From Marinobacter salinus (GTDB taxonomy: Bacteria; Pseudomonadota; Gammaproteobacteria; Pseudomonadales; Oleiphilaceae), in the NCBI RefSeq assembly GCF_001854125.1, contig NZ_CP017715.1, forward strand, positions 930,001 through 994,000: 64,000 nt of DNA, given 5' to 3'. Below are positions 34,446 through 47,425 of this stretch, piece after piece. Both the position numbers and the translations under genes were made by a program. Numbering within the stretch: the first letter of the stretch is position 1; every line of letters starts with the position of its first letter. The notes beneath the pieces are model-generated. The model saw only the letters and a list, made by a program, of their open reading frames with translations, made no database searches and was not told the origin of the DNA.

Positions 34446-35333
34446 ATGTCCAGCAAGCTTTCCCCGGGCGCACGTTTCCGTAAGGCCCTGAAAGAAAACC
34501 AGCCGCTGCAGATTGTCGGCACCATTAACGCCTACGCCGCCATGATGGCTGAAAAAGTGGGGCACCAGGCAATTTACCTGTCAGGTGGTGGCGTAGCCAA
34601 TGCTTCTTACGGTCTGCCGGACCTTGGCATGACCACCCTGAACGACGTCGTCGAAGATGTACGTCGTATTACCGCCGCGTCAGAGCTGCCTCTGCTGGTG
34701 GATATTGATACCGGATGGGGCGGCGCCTTTAACATTGCTCGCACTATTCGAGAGATGGAACGTGCCGGAGCAGCCGCTGTCCATATCGAAGATCAGGTGG
34801 CCCAGAAGCGTTGCGGTCATCGCCCGAACAAGGAAATTGTTTCCCAGGAAGAGATGGTGGACCGCGTTAAAGCGGCGGTAGATGCCCGTGAAGATGATGA
34901 CTTCTTTATCATGGCCCGCACCGACGCTTTTCAGAAGGAAGGCCTGGAGGCGGCCATTGAGCGAGCAAAAGCCTGCATTGAGGCCGGTGCAGATGGCATC
35001 TTTGCCGAAGCGGTGACCGAACTGGAACACTACAAGGCCTTCTCCGAAGCGCTGGACGTGCCGATCCTGGCCAACATCACCGAGTTTGGTGCCACACCTC
35101 TTTATAACCGCAAAGAACTGGCCGACGCAGGCGCCGATATGGTCCTGTATCCATTGAGCGCTTTCCGCGCCATGAATAAGGCAGCGGTAACGGTTTATCA
35201 GAACATTCTTGAAAAGGGTGACCAGAAAGACGTGGTCGACCTGATGCAAACCCGGATGGAACTGTACGATTTCCTGAACTACCACGAGTTTGAGCAGAAG
35301 CTGGACCAGCTGTTCCAGCAGAGCAAGGGTTAA
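34446..35333 (+). CDS. prpB: 2-methylisocitrate lyase
   Basis: Splits 2-methylisocitrate into succinate and pyruvate, the last step of propionyl-CoA oxidation by the methylcitrate cycle; 295 aa. PEP mutase/isocitrate lyase barrel with catalytic KRCGH loop ([11 protein letters not shown]), metal-site Asp residues in [11 protein letters not shown] and HIEDQ. It starts at the ATG at 34446 (AAAAAGGAAAAGC upstream). The stop is part of TAATCCGACAA, a motif that recurs after prpC. Confidence 0.97.
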   Translation: MSSKLSPGARFRKALKENQPLQIVGTINAYAAMMAEKVGHQAIYLSGGGVANASYGLPDLGMTTLNDVVEDVRRITAASELPLLVDIDTGWGGAFNIARTIREMERAGAAAVHIEDQVAQKRCGHRPNKEIVSQEEMVDRVKAAVDAREDDDFFIMARTDAFQKEGLEAAIERAKACIEAGADGIFAEAVTELEHYKAFSEALDVPILANITEFGATPLYNRKELADAGADMVLYPLSAFRAMNKAAVTVYQNILEKGDQKDVVDLMQTRMELYDFLNYHEFEQKLDQLFQQSKG

Positions 35334-35402
35334 TCCGACAACCAGTCCCGAAATCCAGTAACAAATCAGTAGGTCGGATTAGCCAAAGGCGCAATCCGAC
35401 AA
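35332..35402. repeat. AATCCGACAA repeats and hairpin between prpB and prpC
   Basis: The 10-mer AATCCGACAA occurs at 35332-35341 and 35393-35402; a third copy lies at 36561-36570 after prpC. The second copy forms a stem, GTCGGATT (35373-35380) with AATCCGAC (35393-35400). It resembles the short interspersed palindromic elements common in proteobacteria and may affect mRNA stability. Confidence 0.7.
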
Positions 35403-35431
35403 CCCAAACAAGATAGAGATGGGAGACAACA

Positions 35432-36562
35432 ATGGCTGAAGCAAAAAAACTGAGCGGTGCGGGCCTTCGCGGCCAGGTAGCTGGCGAAACCGCACTGTGT
35501 ACCGTCGGTAAGAGCGGCGCAGGCCTCACCTACCGAGGCTACGACATCGCCGATCTGGCAGAAAAAGCCCAGTTTGAGGAAATCGCCTACCTGTTGCTGC
35601 GCGGCAAACTCCCGAACCGTCAGGAACTGGACGCCTACAAGAAAAAGCTCCAGAGCCTCCGTGGCCTGCCGGCTGCCCTGAAAACCGTGCTGGAGCAGAT
35701 CCCCAAAGACGCGCACCCGATGGACGTGATGCGTACCGGCTGCTCCATGCTGGGCAACCTGGAGACCGAGCAGGACTTCAGCGAGCAGGACGACAAGATC
35801 GACCGCATGCTCGCAGTCTTCCCGTCAATCATCACTTACTGGTACCGCTTCGCCCAAGAAGGTGTGCGTATCGAAACTGACAGCGATGTAGATTCCATCG
35901 GTGGTCACTTCCTGGAACTGCTCCATGGCAAGAAGCCCAGCGAACTGCATGAACGCGTGATGAACGTGTCACTCATTCTCTACGCTGAGCACGAATTCAA
36001 CGCCTCAACCTTCACCGCGAGGGTTTGCGCATCCACGTTGTCGGACATCCACAGTTGCGTAACCGGTGCCATCGGCACGCTGCGCGGCCCCCTGCACGGC
36101 GGTGCAAACGAAGCGGCCATGGCCCTGATCCAGAAATTCCAGACGCCGGAAGAGGCGGAAGCGGGCCTGATGGGCATGCTGGAACGTAAAGAGAAGATCA
36201 TGGGCTTCGGTCATGCGATCTATAAAGAGTCCGACCCGCGCAACGCCATTATCAAACAGTGGTCAAAGAAGCTGGCGGACGAAGTGGGAGATACCGTGCT
36301 GTACCCGGTGTCCGAGCGCTGTGAGGCTGTGATGTGGCGCGAGAAGAAGTTGTTTTGCAACGCTGACTTCTTCCATGCGTCGGCCTATCACTTTATGGGC
36401 ATTCCCACAGAGCTGTTTACCCCGATCTTCGTGATGTCCCGGGTGTCTGGCTGGACAGCCCACGTGAAAGAGCAGCGTGAAAACAACCGCATCATTCGCC
36501 CCAGTGCCGATTATACCGGCCCGGCAGATGCGAAGTGGGTGCCGATCGACGAGCGGCCGTAA
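35432..36562 (+). CDS. prpC: 2-methylcitrate synthase
   Basis: Condenses propionyl-CoA with oxaloacetate; 376 aa citrate-synthase fold. Catalytic regions visible: GGANEAAM with PLHGGANEA (first His), GFGHAIYKESDPRN (second His; oxaloacetate site) and a later Asp region NADFFHASAYHFMGIP. It opens with SGAGLRGQVAGETALCTVGK, typical of PrpC rather than GltA. GGAG lies upstream of the ATG at 35432. A repeat-bearing 98-bp gap separates it from prpB. Confidence 0.96.
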   Translation: MAEAKKLSGAGLRGQVAGETALCTVGKSGAGLTYRGYDIADLAEKAQFEEIAYLLLRGKLPNRQELDAYKKKLQSLRGLPAALKTVLEQIPKDAHPMDVMRTGCSMLGNLETEQDFSEQDDKIDRMLAVFPSIITYWYRFAQEGVRIETDSDVDSIGGHFLELLHGKKPSELHERVMNVSLILYAEHEFNASTFTARVCASTLSDIHSCVTGAIGTLRGPLHGGANEAAMALIQKFQTPEEAEAGLMGMLERKEKIMGFGHAIYKESDPRNAIIKQWSKKLADEVGDTVLYPVSERCEAVMWREKKLFCNADFFHASAYHFMGIPTELFTPIFVMSRVSGWTAHVKEQRENNRIIRPSADYTGPADAKWVPIDERP

Positions 36563-36592
36563 TCCGACAAACCCGAATCAGAGTGCCAGCAC

Positions 36593-39205
36593 ATGAATAC
36601 TGAATACCGTAAATCCCTTCCAGGTACCGACCTGGACTATTTTGATACCCGCCAGGCAGTGGAAGACATCCAACCTGGCGCGTATGAAAAACTTCCTTAC
36701 ACCTCCAAAATTCTGGCAGAGCAGCTGGTTCGCCGTTGTGATCCGGCAGCGTTGACAGACTCCCTGAAGCAACTGATCGAACGCAAGCGGGATCTGGACT
36801 TCCCCTGGTATCCGGCCCGCGTTGTCTGCCACGACATTCTTGGCCAGACGGCGCTGGTTGATCTTGCCGGTCTGCGGGATGCCATCGCAGAGAAGGGCGG
36901 TGACCCTGCCGAGGTCAACCCTGTGGTTCCCACCCAGTTGATCGTCGATCATTCCCTGGCGGTCGAGCATGCCGGTTTTGAGAAAGACGCGTTCGAGAAG
37001 AACCGACAGATTGAAGATCGCCGTAACGATGACCGCTTCCACTTCATCAACTGGACCAAGACCGCGTTCAAGAACGTGGACGTGATCCCGCCGGGCAATG
37101 GCATCATGCACCAGATCAACCTGGAAAAGATGTCGCCGGTTGTACAGAACCGTCCGGACGGGGAAGGCAAGCATGTCGCCTTTCCGGATACCTGTGTTGG
37201 CACCGACAGCCATACACCGATGGTGGATGCACTGGGTGTTATCTCCGTGGGTGTGGGTGGTCTCGAGGCCGAGAGCGTTATGCTTGGTCGCGCTTCGATG
37301 ATGCGTCTCCCGGATATCGTTGGGGTTGAGTTGTCGGGCAGATTGAAACCCGGCATCACCAGTACCGATATGGTACTTGCGCTCACCGAATTCCTGCGCA
37401 AAGAACGCGTTGTGGGGGCGTACCTTGAATTCTACGGTGAAGGCGCGGACAGCCTCACGGTAGGGGACCGGGCCACTATCTCCAACATGACGCCGGAATA
37501 TGGCGCGACTGCGGCGATGTTCTACATCGATGGCCAAACCATTGACTACCTGAAACTGACCGGTCGTGAAGACGATCAGGTGGCCTTGGTTGAGACCTAC
37601 GCCAAGCATACCGGCCTGTGGGCAGACAGCCTGAAAAACGCAGACTATGAGCGTGTTCTCAAGTTCGACCTGTCGAAGGTCGAGAGAACCCTGGCTGGCC
37701 CTTCCAACCCCCATGCCCACCTGCCAACGTCCGAGCTGGCCAAGCGTGGCATTGCCGGAGAATGGGAACAGGAGGAGGGCAAAATGCCGGACGGCGCAGT
37801 GATCATTGCTGCCATTACCAGTTGCACCAACACCTCCAACCCGCGCAACATGGTGGCCGCCGGCCTGATTGCCCGGAATGCCAACAAGTTGGGTCTTACC
37901 CGTAAGCCGTGGGTTAAGAGTTCTCTGGCGCCGGGCTCCAAAACCGTCAAAATGTACCTGGAAGAAGCGAACCTGCTTTCCGAACTGGAAAACCTCGGCT
38001 TCGGTGTTGTCGCCTTCGCCTGCACCACCTGTAATGGCATGAGTGGTGCCCTGGATCCGAAGATCCAGAAAGAAATTGTCGACCGCGACCTGTATTCCAC
38101 CGCGGTGCTCTCGGGCAACCGGAATTTCGATGGCCGCATCCACCCCTATGCCAAGCAGGCGTTCCTGGCGTCGCCACCGCTGGTGGTAGCCTACGCCATC
38201 GCCGGCACCATCCGCTTCGACATCGAGAAAGATGCCCTGGGTTACGATCAAGATGGAAACCCCGTTACCCTGAAAGACATCTGGCCGGATGATGCGGAAA
38301 TCGACGCGATCGTGAAGGCGAGTGTGAAGCCGGAACAGTTCCGAAGCACTTACATCCCCATGTTCGATATCACCCGGGATGCGCACGCGAACGTCAGTCC
38401 GAACTACGAGTGGCGTCCTCAGAGCACGTACATCAGACGCCCGCCCTACTGGGAAGGTGGCATGGTGGGCGAGAAGACCCTCAAGGGAATGCGCCCGCTG
38501 GCGGTGCTGCCAGACAACATCACCACCGACCATCTGTCGCCATCAAACGCCATTCTGATGGACAGTGCAGCAGGCGAATACCTGCACAAGATGGGCGTGC
38601 CGGAGGAAGACTTTAACTCCTACGCCACGCACCGGGGTGACCACCTGACGGCTCAGAGAGCCACTTTTGCCAATCCGAAACTGTTTAACGAAATGGTGCG
38701 GGACGAAAACGGCAACGTGAAGCAGGGCTCGCTGGCCCGGATCGAGCCGGAAGGCAAAGTGACCCGGATGTGGGAAGCGATTGAAACCTACATGGAGCGG
38801 AAGCAGCCGCTGATTATCATTGCAGGTGCGGACTATGGTCAGGGGTCTTCCCGTGACTGGGCCGCCAAGGGCGTTGCGCTGGCCGGTGTGGAAGCCATCG
38901 TGGCGGAAGGTTTCGAGCGTATTCACCGTACCAATCTCGTCGGCATGGGCGTTATGCCCCTGCAGTTCGAGGAAGGCACGACCCGCAAGACTCTGGCTAT
39001 CGAAGGCACTGAGACCTTTGACGTTGAAGGCCAACCTTCGCCACGGGCAGAGCTGACTCTGGTTATCCATCGCAAGAACGGCAGCACCGAACACGTGCCC
39101 GTGATTTGCCGCCTGGATACCGCGGAGGAAGTGTCGATCTACAAGGCCGGAGGCGTGTTGCAGCGCTTTGCCGAGGATTTCCTGCAATCGGAAGGTGTTG
39201 CATGA
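36593..39205 (+). CDS. acnD: Fe/S-dependent 2-methylcitrate dehydratase AcnD
   Basis: Aconitase-like hydratase that with PrpF forms 2-methyl-cis-aconitate in the PrpD-independent route; 870 aa. Cluster ligands are visible in TSCTNTSNPRNM and CTTCNGMSG; the swivel domain has QGSSRDWAAKG. Early part: TVVPTQLIVDHSL-type segment (VVPTQLIVDHSLAVEHAG). It starts at the ATG at 36593. The prpF start codon overlaps its stop (ATGA), so the partners are coupled in translation. Confidence 0.96.
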   Translation: MNTEYRKSLPGTDLDYFDTRQAVEDIQPGAYEKLPYTSKILAEQLVRRCDPAALTDSLKQLIERKRDLDFPWYPARVVCHDILGQTALVDLAGLRDAIAEKGGDPAEVNPVVPTQLIVDHSLAVEHAGFEKDAFEKNRQIEDRRNDDRFHFINWTKTAFKNVDVIPPGNGIMHQINLEKMSPVVQNRPDGEGKHVAFPDTCVGTDSHTPMVDALGVISVGVGGLEAESVMLGRASMMRLPDIVGVELSGRLKPGITSTDMVLALTEFLRKERVVGAYLEFYGEGADSLTVGDRATISNMTPEYGATAAMFYIDGQTIDYLKLTGREDDQVALVETYAKHTGLWADSLKNADYERVLKFDLSKVERTLAGPSNPHAHLPTSELAKRGIAGEWEQEEGKMPDGAVIIAAITSCTNTSNPRNMVAAGLIARNANKLGLTRKPWVKSSLAPGSKTVKMYLEEANLLSELENLGFGVVAFACTTCNGMSGALDPKIQKEIVDRDLYSTAVLSGNRNFDGRIHPYAKQAFLASPPLVVAYAIAGTIRFDIEKDALGYDQDGNPVTLKDIWPDDAEIDAIVKASVKPEQFRSTYIPMFDITRDAHANVSPNYEWRPQSTYIRRPPYWEGGMVGEKTLKGMRPLAVLPDNITTDHLSPSNAILMDSAAGEYLHKMGVPEEDFNSYATHRGDHLTAQRATFANPKLFNEMVRDENGNVKQGSLARIEPEGKVTRMWEAIETYMERKQPLIIIAGADYGQGSSRDWAAKGVALAGVEAIVAEGFERIHRTNLVGMGVMPLQFEEGTTRKTLAIEGTETFDVEGQPSPRAELTLVIHRKNGSTEHVPVICRLDTAEEVSIYKAGGVLQRFAEDFLQSEGVA

Positions 39206-40380
39206 GCTATGCATCGCAGATAAAAATCCCCGCAACCTACATGCGTGGCGGCACCAGCAAGGGTGTCTTCTTCCGGTTGCAGGACCTTCCGGAACCGGCC
39301 CAGGTCCCGGGTGAAGCCCGGGACAAGCTCCTGCTGCGAGTGATCGGAAGCCCCGACCCCTACCAGAAGCAGACGGATGGCATGGGAGGAGCCACCTCCA
39401 GCACCAGCAAAACCGTCATCCTGGCCGAGCCCACCCGGCCGGATCACGATGTAGACTACCTGTTCGGTCAGGTCTCCATCGACAGGCCGTTTGTGGACTG
39501 GAGCGGTAACTGCGGCAACCTGACCGCAGCGGTCGGCGCGTTTGCTATTAACGGCGGGTTCGTTGACGGGGATCGTATCCCGGAAAATGGCACCTGTACC
39601 GTGCGGATCTGGCAGGCCAATATCCGGAAAACGATTGTTGCTCATGTGCCCATCACCAACGGTGAAGTGCAGGAAACCGGAGACTTTGAGCTGGACGGCG
39701 TCACCTTCCCGGCAGCCGAGGTTCAGGTAGAGTTCATGGACCCGGCCGATGGCGAGGGTTCCATGTTCCCAACAGGCAACCTGGTGGACGATCTGGACGT
39801 GCCTGGTGTGGGCACTCTGAAAGCCACCATGATCAACGCCGGCATTCCGACCATCTTCGTCAATGCTGACGAGATCGGTTACAAGGGCACTGAGCTTCAG
39901 GACGACATCAACAGCGATCCGAAAGCGCTGGCCATGTTCGAAACCATCCGTGCCCACGGTGCGGTGAAAATGGGGCTGATCCAGGACATCGAAGAAGCCG
40001 CCAATCGCCAGCACACGCCGAAGGTGGCATTCGTGGCAAAACCTTCGGGCTATATCGCGTCCAGCGGCAAGAACATCGGGGCAGGCGACGTAGACGTGCT
40101 GGTTCGGGCGCTGTCCATGGGCAAGCTTCACCACGCCATGATGGGGACCGCAGCAGTTGCGATTGCCACCGCATCGGCCGTGCCCGGAACGCTGGTGAAC
40201 CTGGCGGTCGGTGGTGGTGACCGCACTCACGTTACCTTTGGCCACCCGTCCGGAACCCTCCGGGTTGGCGCCGAGGCAAAACAGGTGGCAGGGCAGTGGA
40301 CCGCCACCAAAGCCATTATGAGCCGCAGTGCGCGGATTTTAATGGAAGGTTGGGTGAGGGTGCCTGGCGACAGCTTCTGA
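39202..40380 (+). CDS. prpF: 2-methylaconitate cis-trans isomerase PrpF
   Basis: 392 aa, diaminopimelate-epimerase-like fold, required alongside AcnD. The typical start IPATYMRGGTSKGVFF and DGMGGATSSTSKT are present, as is FVDWSGNCGNLTAAVG. The ATG at 39202 overlaps the acnD stop; the open frame back to 39106 lies inside acnD in another frame and is not used. Confidence 0.96.
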   Translation: MSYASQIKIPATYMRGGTSKGVFFRLQDLPEPAQVPGEARDKLLLRVIGSPDPYQKQTDGMGGATSSTSKTVILAEPTRPDHDVDYLFGQVSIDRPFVDWSGNCGNLTAAVGAFAINGGFVDGDRIPENGTCTVRIWQANIRKTIVAHVPITNGEVQETGDFELDGVTFPAAEVQVEFMDPADGEGSMFPTGNLVDDLDVPGVGTLKATMINAGIPTIFVNADEIGYKGTELQDDINSDPKALAMFETIRAHGAVKMGLIQDIEEAANRQHTPKVAFVAKPSGYIASSGKNIGAGDVDVLVRALSMGKLHHAMMGTAAVAIATASAVPGTLVNLAVGGGDRTHVTFGHPSGTLRVGAEAKQVAGQWTATKAIMSRSARILMEGWVRVPGDSF

Positions 40381-40413
40381 CTGAACCTATAGTTGGGGCA
40401 AGGAGGCCCCACT

Positions 40414-41898
40414 ATGTCAGCCACATTTGATCTCAACGAACGCCCTGATTACGACGACATCCTGCAGAAAATTGCAGACTACGTACTCACCTACCGGATC
40501 GACAGCGACGAGGCCTGGAAGACTGCCCGGTTCTGCCTGATAGATACCATCGGCTGTGGTTTGCTGGCGCTTCGTTTTCCCGAGTGTACGAAGCACCTCG
40601 GCCCGCTGGTTGAGGGGACGACCGTACCTCACGGTTCCCGGGTGCCGGGAACGTCTTTTCGCCTTGACCCTGTGAAAGCTGCCTGGGATATCGGCTGTAT
40701 CGTGCGCTGGCTGGATTACAACGATACCTGGCTGGCAGCCGAGTGGGGGCATCCATCTGATAACCTCGGTGCCATACTGGCGGTTGCCGATCACCTTTCC
40801 CAAAAACGAGTTGCCGAAGGCAAAGAGCCCCTCACCATGCGGGCCGTGCTGGAAGCCATGATTATGGCCCATGAAATCCAGGGTGTGCTTGCGCTGGAAA
40901 ACTCGTTCAACCGGGTAGGGCTGGATCACGTAGTGCTGGTAAAAGCGGCATCAACGGCGGTCGCCTCCCGGTTACTGGGGGCAGATCGTGAGCAGCTTCT
41001 TTCGGCCCTGTCCCACGCCTGGGTAGATGGACAGTCCCTCAGAACCTACCGCCACGCACCCAATGCAGGTTCCAGAAAGTCCTGGGCGGCGGGCGATGCT
41101 ACCTCCCGCGCGGTAAGACTTGCGGACATTGCCATGCGCGGTGAAATGGGCATTCCCGGTGTTCTGACCGCGCCCCAGTGGGGCTTCTATGATGTACTGT
41201 TCAGCAAGACTAACAAAAACCAGAAACTCAAACCCGAGGATCAAAGGCAGTTTTCGATTCCGCAGGACTTCGGTTCCTACGTGATGGAAAACATTCTGTT
41301 CAAGATTTCTTTCCCGGCCGAATTCCATGCCCAGACAGCCGCCGAAGCGGCAGTCACTCTACACCCGGAAGTAAAAGACCGACTGGATGAGATCGACAGA
41401 ATCGACATCACAACCCATGAATCCGCTATTCGCATTATCTCGAAGGTCGGAAAACTTGCTAACGCCGCAGACCGGGACCATTGCCTGCAGTACATGACTG
41501 CTGTGCCGCTGGTGTTCGGTAATCTCACTGCGGAGCATTATGAAGACAGCTTTCATAAGGCCAATCCGATCATTGATCAGCTCAGGGACAAAATGGAGGT
41601 GATTGAAGATGAGAGGTATACGCGGGAATACCTTGAGCCGGAGAAACGCTCTATCGCCAATGCGGTTCAGGTATTCTTCAGCGATGGCTCCAGTACAGAC
41701 AAGGTCGTCGTGGAATACCCGATAGGCCATCGAAGGCGCCGGAAGGAGGGGATGCCGTTGCTGGAGGAAAAGTTTATCGCCAACCTTGCAACCCGGTTTC
41801 CGGCGCAGCAATGTGACCGTATTTTGGAGCTATGCAAGGATCAGAAAACTCTGGAGAATACGCCTGTCCATGAGTTCGCAGCATTGTTTGTTATCTGA
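40414..41898 (+). CDS. prpD: 2-methylcitrate dehydratase PrpD
   Basis: 494 aa, MmgE/PrpD family, cofactor-free dehydratase forming 2-methyl-cis-aconitate. Seen: [40 protein letters not shown], and the C-terminal [17 protein letters not shown] strong AAGGAGG lies 7 nt before the ATG at 40414. The operon thus encodes both the AcnD/PrpF and PrpD routes, as in several pseudomonads. It is followed after 10 bp by carB, an unusual neighbour. Confidence 0.96.
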   Translation: MSATFDLNERPDYDDILQKIADYVLTYRIDSDEAWKTARFCLIDTIGCGLLALRFPECTKHLGPLVEGTTVPHGSRVPGTSFRLDPVKAAWDIGCIVRWLDYNDTWLAAEWGHPSDNLGAILAVADHLSQKRVAEGKEPLTMRAVLEAMIMAHEIQGVLALENSFNRVGLDHVVLVKAASTAVASRLLGADREQLLSALSHAWVDGQSLRTYRHAPNAGSRKSWAAGDATSRAVRLADIAMRGEMGIPGVLTAPQWGFYDVLFSKTNKNQKLKPEDQRQFSIPQDFGSYVMENILFKISFPAEFHAQTAAEAAVTLHPEVKDRLDEIDRIDITTHESAIRIISKVGKLANAADRDHCLQYMTAVPLVFGNLTAEHYEDSFHKANPIIDQLRDKMEVIEDERYTREYLEPEKRSIANAVQVFFSDGSSTDKVVVEYPIGHRRRRKEGMPLLEEKFIANLATRFPAQQCDRILELCKDQKTLENTPVHEFAALFVI

Positions 41899-41908
41899 GT
41901 AGGGAAGT

Positions 41909-45124
<3,216 letters not shown>

Positions 45125-45131
45125 ACCACCG

Positions 45132-46175
45132 TTACTTGGTTCTGCCCGGAGACAGAGGCTTGACATTATCCCCGGGCCTGAATGATTCGCCGCGATTCTT
45201 CGGTTCCTCGGGAAAAACCTTCGCCAGGCGGGTGTCGATTCTTTCAAGCGCATCGGCGATGCGGCCAAGCGCAGTTGCAGCATTAGACCACTCATCCCGG
45301 TCGGTGCTTTGCGAACGTGCCGGGCTTGCTGATTTCTTTTTGCGTGTTTGCGGCTTGGGTGTGTTCTTGGGAAGATCTTCGCCGAGCAAATCCCTCCGGA
45401 TGCTCTGCAGGTCGTAGGGATCAATGAATGGGCGGTCCTCCGAATAGGCGCACATCATCATTCCGTCGCACAGTTTGTTGATCAGGCGCGGAATGCCCTT
45501 ACTCAGCTTATGTATTTCGCGCACCGTATCTTCATCAAAAAGTTTGTTTCCACCGTGGCCCGAGACCAGAAGGCGATAATCAATGTATTCAGCGGTTTCA
45601 GCCTGGCTCAATCCCTCGAGGTGGAAGAAGAGCTTAACCCGCTGGGAAAGTTGCGGGATTGCGGCAACGGCCTGCTTGAGCTCCGGCTGACCAAGCAGAA
45701 TCACCCGCATGGAGGGGCCGCCCATACTCTCCATGCCCGTCAGCATGCGAATGTCTTCCAGGTTTTCCCGGGTCAGGTTTTGCGCTTCGTCAATCGCCAG
45801 AACAACGGGCGTGCCCGCCGACGCCATGCGCTCAAGATATTCAGTGATCTGAAAAAGCATGGCGACCTTGCTGTCATCCTCTACCTTCAGGCCAGCTTTT
45901 CTGAGAATGAGGCCAAACAGATCCTTTGATTCAAGGTTGGTATAGGAGATGTTGAGTAGCTTAAGGTCGCCTTCCAGATTGCGGATAGTTTTCTTCAAAA
46001 GGGTGGTCTTGCCCGAGCCGATCTCGCCGCTTATCACGACAAAACCCTCGGATGACCAGATCGCGGAAGACATATACACATAAGCCCGGGAATGCTGCTG
46101 GCTCATGTAGATAAAATCGTCTTCCGGTGTGATTCGGAAAGGGTGTCTGTGTAGGCCGAAGAATTCCAGATACAT
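45132..46175 (-). CDS. XrtA/PEP-CTERM-associated ExeA-like ATPase
   Basis: 347 aa, matching TIGR03015-type ATPases of exopolysaccharide loci. It opens MYLEFFGLHRHPFRITPE, Walker A GEIGSGKT (50-57), Walker B VLAIDEAQN (125-133), and sensor GQPELKQ. The tail after about 265 is charged and low-complexity (KPQTRKKKSASPAR). Presumed to power or regulate assembly of the export machine; the role is unproven in the family. It is convergent with carB (7 bp between ends) and 22 bp after the deacetylase gene in the same direction. Confidence 0.88.
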   Translation of the reverse strand: MYLEFFGLHRHPFRITPEDDFIYMSQQHSRAYVYMSSAIWSSEGFVVISGEIGSGKTTLLKKTIRNLEGDLKLLNISYTNLESKDLFGLILRKAGLKVEDDSKVAMLFQITEYLERMASAGTPVVLAIDEAQNLTRENLEDIRMLTGMESMGGPSMRVILLGQPELKQAVAAIPQLSQRVKLFFHLEGLSQAETAEYIDYRLLVSGHGGNKLFDEDTVREIHKLSKGIPRLINKLCDGMMMCAYSEDRPFIDPYDLQSIRRDLLGEDLPKNTPKPQTRKKKSASPARSQSTDRDEWSNAATALGRIADALERIDTRLAKVFPEEPKNRGESFRPGDNVKPLSPGRTK

Positions 46176-46197
46176 CGTCAGTTCCTGTGACAGTGCC

Positions 46198-47157
46198 TTA
46201 TGCGACTCGGATCATTTCATTGCTGCGAAGCAGTGTTTTGTCAGGCTCATAGGCATTATAGCTTTGGGTCACTGTGCCAAACCGGAAATCCCGGAGCAGG
46301 CGCTCAAGGCGACCGTAACAAAGGTCCAGATTGGTGTAGTGCCTGAAACGGGAGAACCAGCTCGCGTTGCTGTACCTTGGCTGGTCAGGGTCAATCTCCC
46401 AGGGATGCAGGTAGAACATCTGGGGGCGCTCTCCAAAACCGGAGGCATTACGAAACAGGTAACGAAACACCGGGTATGGAAATTGCCGGAAATAGCCACC
46501 GCCGGCCGCAGGAATGGACAGCCCCATAATCTGTGCCGTTGTTAGAGGGAATTCCCGGATGATATTGCCATTCGCAGTCTCGATGGAGTAGGGCGCGCGC
46601 GGCGAGTCAGGAATACCATAGCGGTCGTGACGGATCGGGAAAATACTGGAATCCCACGTAAACCCGGCTTCGCTCAGAATATCCAGTGCCCAGAGTGATT
46701 GCCGTGTAATCGAGTAACTCGCTGCCCGGTATCCATCAACAGCGTTTCCGGTAATATCCTCGAGAATGCCTTTGGACCGGAGCGTCTCTTCCCTGAAGAC
46801 TTCTGGAGACTGATTGTAGATCAACTGATGACTGTACCCGTGGGAAGCGATTTCGTGCCCGTGATCGGATAACTTCCGAATAAGGTCTGGGAAGCGCTCG
46901 GCGACCCAGCCCAGAACAAAGAACGTGGCTTTAACCCCATGACGATCAAACAGTGAGAGCAGCCGCTCCGTGTTCTGTTCCACCCGTGAGGGCAGTGAGT
47001 CCCACTGGTCAGGGCTAATCACGCCGGAGAGCGCCGCAACATGAAAGTAGTCCTCAACGTCGATACTCATGGCGTGCAGTGGGCTTTCCGCACGCTCAGC
47101 ATACACCGAATGCTCAGGATTGTTTCCTTCGGACCGAGACCGCTCTGGGCTCAACAT
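46198..47157 (-). CDS. Polysaccharide deacetylase with DUF3473, XrtA-associated
   Basis: 319 aa NodB-homology deacetylase of the EPS-locus type (TIGR03006). The metal site is visible: SIDVEDYFH (catalytic Asp pair) and the His motif HEIASHGYSHQ; WDSSIFP and FYLHPWEIDPDQPRY (the DUF3473 end) follow. AAGGAG lies 5 nt before the ATG at 47157, preferred over an ATG at 47199. Expected to remove N-acetyl groups from the polymer. It is divergent from the main EPS operon. Confidence 0.9.
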   Translation of the reverse strand: MLSPERSRSEGNNPEHSVYAERAESPLHAMSIDVEDYFHVAALSGVISPDQWDSLPSRVEQNTERLLSLFDRHGVKATFFVLGWVAERFPDLIRKLSDHGHEIASHGYSHQLIYNQSPEVFREETLRSKGILEDITGNAVDGYRAASYSITRQSLWALDILSEAGFTWDSSIFPIRHDRYGIPDSPRAPYSIETANGNIIREFPLTTAQIMGLSIPAAGGGYFRQFPYPVFRYLFRNASGFGERPQMFYLHPWEIDPDQPRYSNASWFSRFRHYTNLDLCYGRLERLLRDFRFGTVTQSYNAYEPDKTLLRSNEMIRVA

Positions 47158-47258
47158 GGGTGCTCCTTCCCAATATAACGCCGATGGCACGATTCTCACT
47201 CACCCGGAGTCTAAATACAATTGGCTGAGCTTATAAAACGAAACTGAAATATAAAACA

Positions 47259-47277
47259 ATGTAAAACTATGTTACAT
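47259..47277. promoter_or_regulatory. Dyad ATGTAA-N7-TTACAT between the EPS transcripts
   Basis: Perfect 6-bp arms, ATGTAA (47259-47264) and TTACAT (47272-47277), lie between the divergent EPS genes in an AT-rich patch. A plausible operator, 22 bp before the -35 of the predicted EPS promoter; the regulator is unknown. Confidence 0.4.
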
Positions 47278-47298
47278 AAAGACACAATTCGGTTGAGA

Positions 47299-47326
47299 TT
47301 GAACATCACTGCGCGCAGAATATAAT
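47299..47326 (+). promoter_or_regulatory. Predicted promoter of the EPS operon
   Basis: TTGAAC (47299-47304), 16-bp spacer, perfect TATAAT (47321-47326). About 100 bp before the GTG of the sugar-transferase gene, on the strand of the long operon. Confidence 0.5.
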
Positions 47327-47425
47327 CAGTGAAAAAGGAACCGACAGTGATTAATTTGCTTGTCGGTAGAATCTGATGTTGGTCTGTCGCTGATTATTGT
47401 CAAACAGACGACAAGGAAGTTCAGC

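Noticed and set aside
36578..38533. 651-codon open frame antisense to acnD
   Set aside because: A shadow of a real, fully motif-supported gene; no domain recognised in the antisense product.
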